A stretch of 7,098 nt of DNA. Origin: Planctomycetota bacterium. GTDB lineage: Bacteria > Planctomycetota > Planctomycetia > Isosphaerales > Isosphaeraceae. Where the stretch lies: assembly GCA_021807585.1 (NCBI GenBank), contig JAKBCQ010000126.1, positions 1 to 7,098 of the forward strand. Direction: 5' to 3'. Below are positions 6,101 through 7,098 of this stretch, in pieces. The position numbers and the translations under genes were made by a program. The notes under the pieces were generated by a model. The model had not been told where the DNA came from, searched no databases, and worked only from the letters and a program-made list of their open reading frames with translations. Position 1 is the stretch's first letter, and the number at the start of each line of letters is the position of its first letter.

Positions 6101-7098
6101 CTCCGAAAACGACGCCCATCTGATTTTAAGCGAGGAAAACTCCGCGGCGCGGCTCCTCTCACGACCCGGCGAGGCGATCTACAACGACGCCAACGGACTC
6201 TCCGAAGGCAATCACCCGTTCCAGGTCGTCTGGCTTTCCGACGAACGTCGCGAGGTCTACCTCAACGACCTTTACAACCTCGCCGTCGAACGCAATCTCC
6301 TCCCCGTCGAGCCCCAAATTATCTTCGAGGGAAACCTCCCCGCCGATGTCGGCAAAAACGCAACCTTGAACGAACTCCTCAATCGCGATTCCTGGCCCAA
6401 AAATCAAAAAGCCTTCCCCGCTTGGCTCGGCGAGGCGATCGCGATCAAAGAACCCACCTCGACCGTCTTCCGTCGTATGAGTGGAGTCAACACGTTAATC
6501 ATCGGTCAAAACGAGGAGGGCGCGCGGGGAATCGTCGCGATGTCGATCGTCGAACTTGCGGCGCAGCATCCGATCGAGGGAATCGACGCCTACGGAACCG
6601 CCTCGGCTCGCTTTTACGTCCTTGACGGAGCGCTCGAAGATTCCCCCTGGTACGGCTTCCTCGGCGGCTTGAAAGACGTCGTTCCTCACGCCTTCCGCGC
6701 CGGAACGCCCCGCGACGTCGCCGATATCATCAACGAGGTCGGCGACGAATTCGACCGCCGCAACAAAGAACACGATCTCGAAGCACCGACAATTTATTTG
6801 TTCATATTCGATTTGCAACGGTTCCGCGATCTTCGCAAGCAGGAGGAGGATTTCGGCTACTCGCGTCGCGGCGGCGATCAACCGCCGAGCCCTTCGCGTC
6901 GTTTCGGCTCGATCCTCCGCGACGGTCCTCCGCTCGGCATTCACGTGGTCGTTTGGTGCGATACGCTCAATAATTTGAATCGCGCGTTTGATCGTCAAAT
7001 TCTTCGTGAATTCGAAACGCGAATTCTCTTCCAGATGAGTTCGTCCGATTCGAGCAGCCTGATCGATTCTCCCGCGGCGAGTGGATTGTGCCCGAATC
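3102..7098 (+). CDS. Membrane-anchored FtsK/SpoIIIE-type ATPase, EssC/EccC-like, with coiled coils (3' end beyond the window)
   Basis: The frame is open for 1332 codons to the right edge. The ATG at 3102 is the first start after an in-frame TAA at 3078-3080; its ribosome site is weak. Order of parts: a Ser/Ala/Gly-rich disordered N-terminus (1-70); a charged coiled coil (about 73-210); two closely spaced membrane helices (about 286-325); a second coiled coil (about 326-490); then three RecA-like modules. Module 1 is degenerate: K562-T-D-P-E-S-R568 at the P-loop, A676-N677 for the Walker B acids. Module 2 is intact: P-loop G829-K-T-G-S-G-K-S836, L-I-D-F-K-K-G after strand 2, Walker B I-V-D937-E938, G974-S-Q-T, and R995 as a possible arginine finger. 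Module 3 is degenerate: G1135-Q-N-E-E-G-A-R1142 lacks the P-loop Lys and Ser/Thr, and D1237-L1238 lacks the catalytic Glu. Three tandem modules, the membrane hairpin and a WXG100-like neighbour match type VII secretion motors, not the DNA translocase FtsK. No FHA or gamma (DNA-reading) domain is visible. The substrate is inferred. Confidence 0.92.
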   Translation, partial: MSQNVRESTGSGSSKANGPAASSMRTGPASSAAASTQAERDAAGEASGVTGSIDLVVDGLIQRQSPAAGVPSLIARERALVADLTAQSAERGRLETEIEKVYQNRKLANETEYLQSTEKLKNRHEAKLASIDSAFETAKKQTADWHRTEKIRVQSEYEEVKKAIELAAKQGRDDARKKAESAKWEAGAIHQAAAEESDKKLHDRILFLDDTDNSLDILEHDALALFRYFHQEKRLESRKVEPSPDLAEGDPFTKYHDVMKKAIEQLSKINALSLPRAVVFGPLWIHPAILLVTFVPAVFVVGWIVALAIAIFVAAIAGTAIWIQLKKRVDREIDRLHAPLLQYMTDADRLKSICRQAAQAQFDQKTIDAVNRRDATVAAADVKLAQTTEQIIQRRIHDLEAIEERHRVAKIATEEKRVRDEKTAVETHDQARTAAIAAFDTDTAAIKSKYKKQYKEIEAEHDSSWKRMAERWRDLIKHSRDEIDAIRAETNRLFIPWPGADWKSWISPRETPSVLKIGEIAVDTSLIPEIIPKDKKLEGESLASFSLPAFIPFPTGCNLLIKTDPESRAAAGRMLQSIMLRLMTAVPAGKVRFTILDPVTLGESFATFMHLADIDESLVTQRIWTESDDIDARLVDLTEHMENVIQKYLRNEFPTLEEYNIMAGEVAEPYRFLIVANYPARFGDDATKRICSIAANGPRCGVFVFVSVDMSLKLPHGFDLHELEQFTNPLEWRNPAFKGADPVLANYPIFPDPPPPADEFVDAVQVSGTKAKDAKRVEVPFDVIAPPKNQYWTQSSAQGIEVPLGRAGATKLQALKLGKGTSQHMLIAGKTGSGKSTLMHALITNSALRYSPAELELYLIDFKKGVEFKTYASHLLPHARVIAVESEREFGLSVLQRLDAELKKRGDDFRDAGAQDLRAFRQAKPDLRTPRVLFIVDEFQEFFVEDDRIAQEVSLLLDRLVRQGRAFGIHVLLGSQTLGGSYSLPRSTVGQMAIRIALQCSENDAHLILSEENSAARLLSRPGEAIYNDANGLSEGNHPFQVVWLSDERREVYLNDLYNLAVERNLLPVEPQIIFEGNLPADVGKNATLNELLNRDSWPKNQKAFPAWLGEAIAIKEPTSTVFRRMSGVNTLIIGQNEEGARGIVAMSIVELAAQHPIEGIDAYGTASARFYVLDGALEDSPWYGFLGGLKDVVPHAFRAGTPRDVADIINEVGDEFDRRNKEHDLEAPTIYLFIFDLQRFRDLRKQEEDFGYSRRGGDQPPSPSRRFGSILRDGPPLGIHVVVWCDTLNNLNRAFDRQILREFETRILFQMSSSDSSSLIDSPAASGLCPN
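5361..5369 (+). repeat. C9 homopolymer inside the ATPase gene
   Basis: Nine consecutive C bases encode three of four prolines (P753-P756) in the linker between ATPase modules 1 and 2. Gain of one base would end translation at the stop at 5546-5548, and loss of one at the stop at 5743-5745. In the first case the protein would end before the only intact P-loop, and in the second soon after it. Confidence 0.6.

Noticed and set aside
1835..6442. Five copies of GCGATCGC (1835, 4023, 4044, 4404, 6435), resembling the cyanobacterial HIP1 octamer
   Set aside because: The four copies in the ATPase gene are all in codon phase as Ala-Ile-Ala with the preferred GCG and ATC codons, so codon choice explains them; none of the gene content is cyanobacterial.

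Overview
The window looks like a chromosomal segment of a GC-rich bacterium. The combination of genes points to a planctomycete: a large membrane-anchored FtsK/SpoIIIE-type ATPase of the EssC/EccC kind, WXG100-like small helical proteins, and no actinobacterial or firmicute ESX neighbours such as FHA proteins or EsaA/EsaB. This placement rests on family resemblance from memory and on codon style (codons mostly end in C or G, with frequent GCG, ATC, CGC and TCG). It is an inference, not a search result.

Layout: the left 2.26 kb is read leftwards and the right 4.3 kb is read rightwards, from a 0.53-kb intergenic region at about 2258-2788. On the minus strand, in transcription order, are a 12-helix MFS permease of the anion:cation symporter (ACS) type (857-2257), a 90-residue WXG100-like protein (413-685), and a charged helical protein that runs off the left edge (1-351). 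On the plus strand are a 74-residue WXG100-like protein (2789-3013) and a very large ATPase (3102 to beyond 7098; 1332 codons are visible and the stop is outside the window). The divergent intergenic region contains an AT-rich island at about 2476-2515, with a plausible plus-strand promoter overlapped by an inverted repeat and a perfect TATAAT on the minus strand.

How the genes may work together: the ATPase has a disordered N-terminus, two long coiled coils on either side of a membrane hairpin, and three tandem RecA/FtsK-like modules. Only the middle module has intact Walker A and Walker B motifs. The two small proteins on either side share the pattern W-x-D-A-x(4)-F, which occupies the place of the WXG turn. 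The simplest reading is a type VII secretion-like (EssC plus WXG100) locus in a divergent lineage, with the small proteins as substrates or partners of the ATPase. The permease between them may be unrelated. Other system components, if any, would lie outside the window. No RNA genes, CRISPR arrays, insertion sequences or integrase sites were seen.
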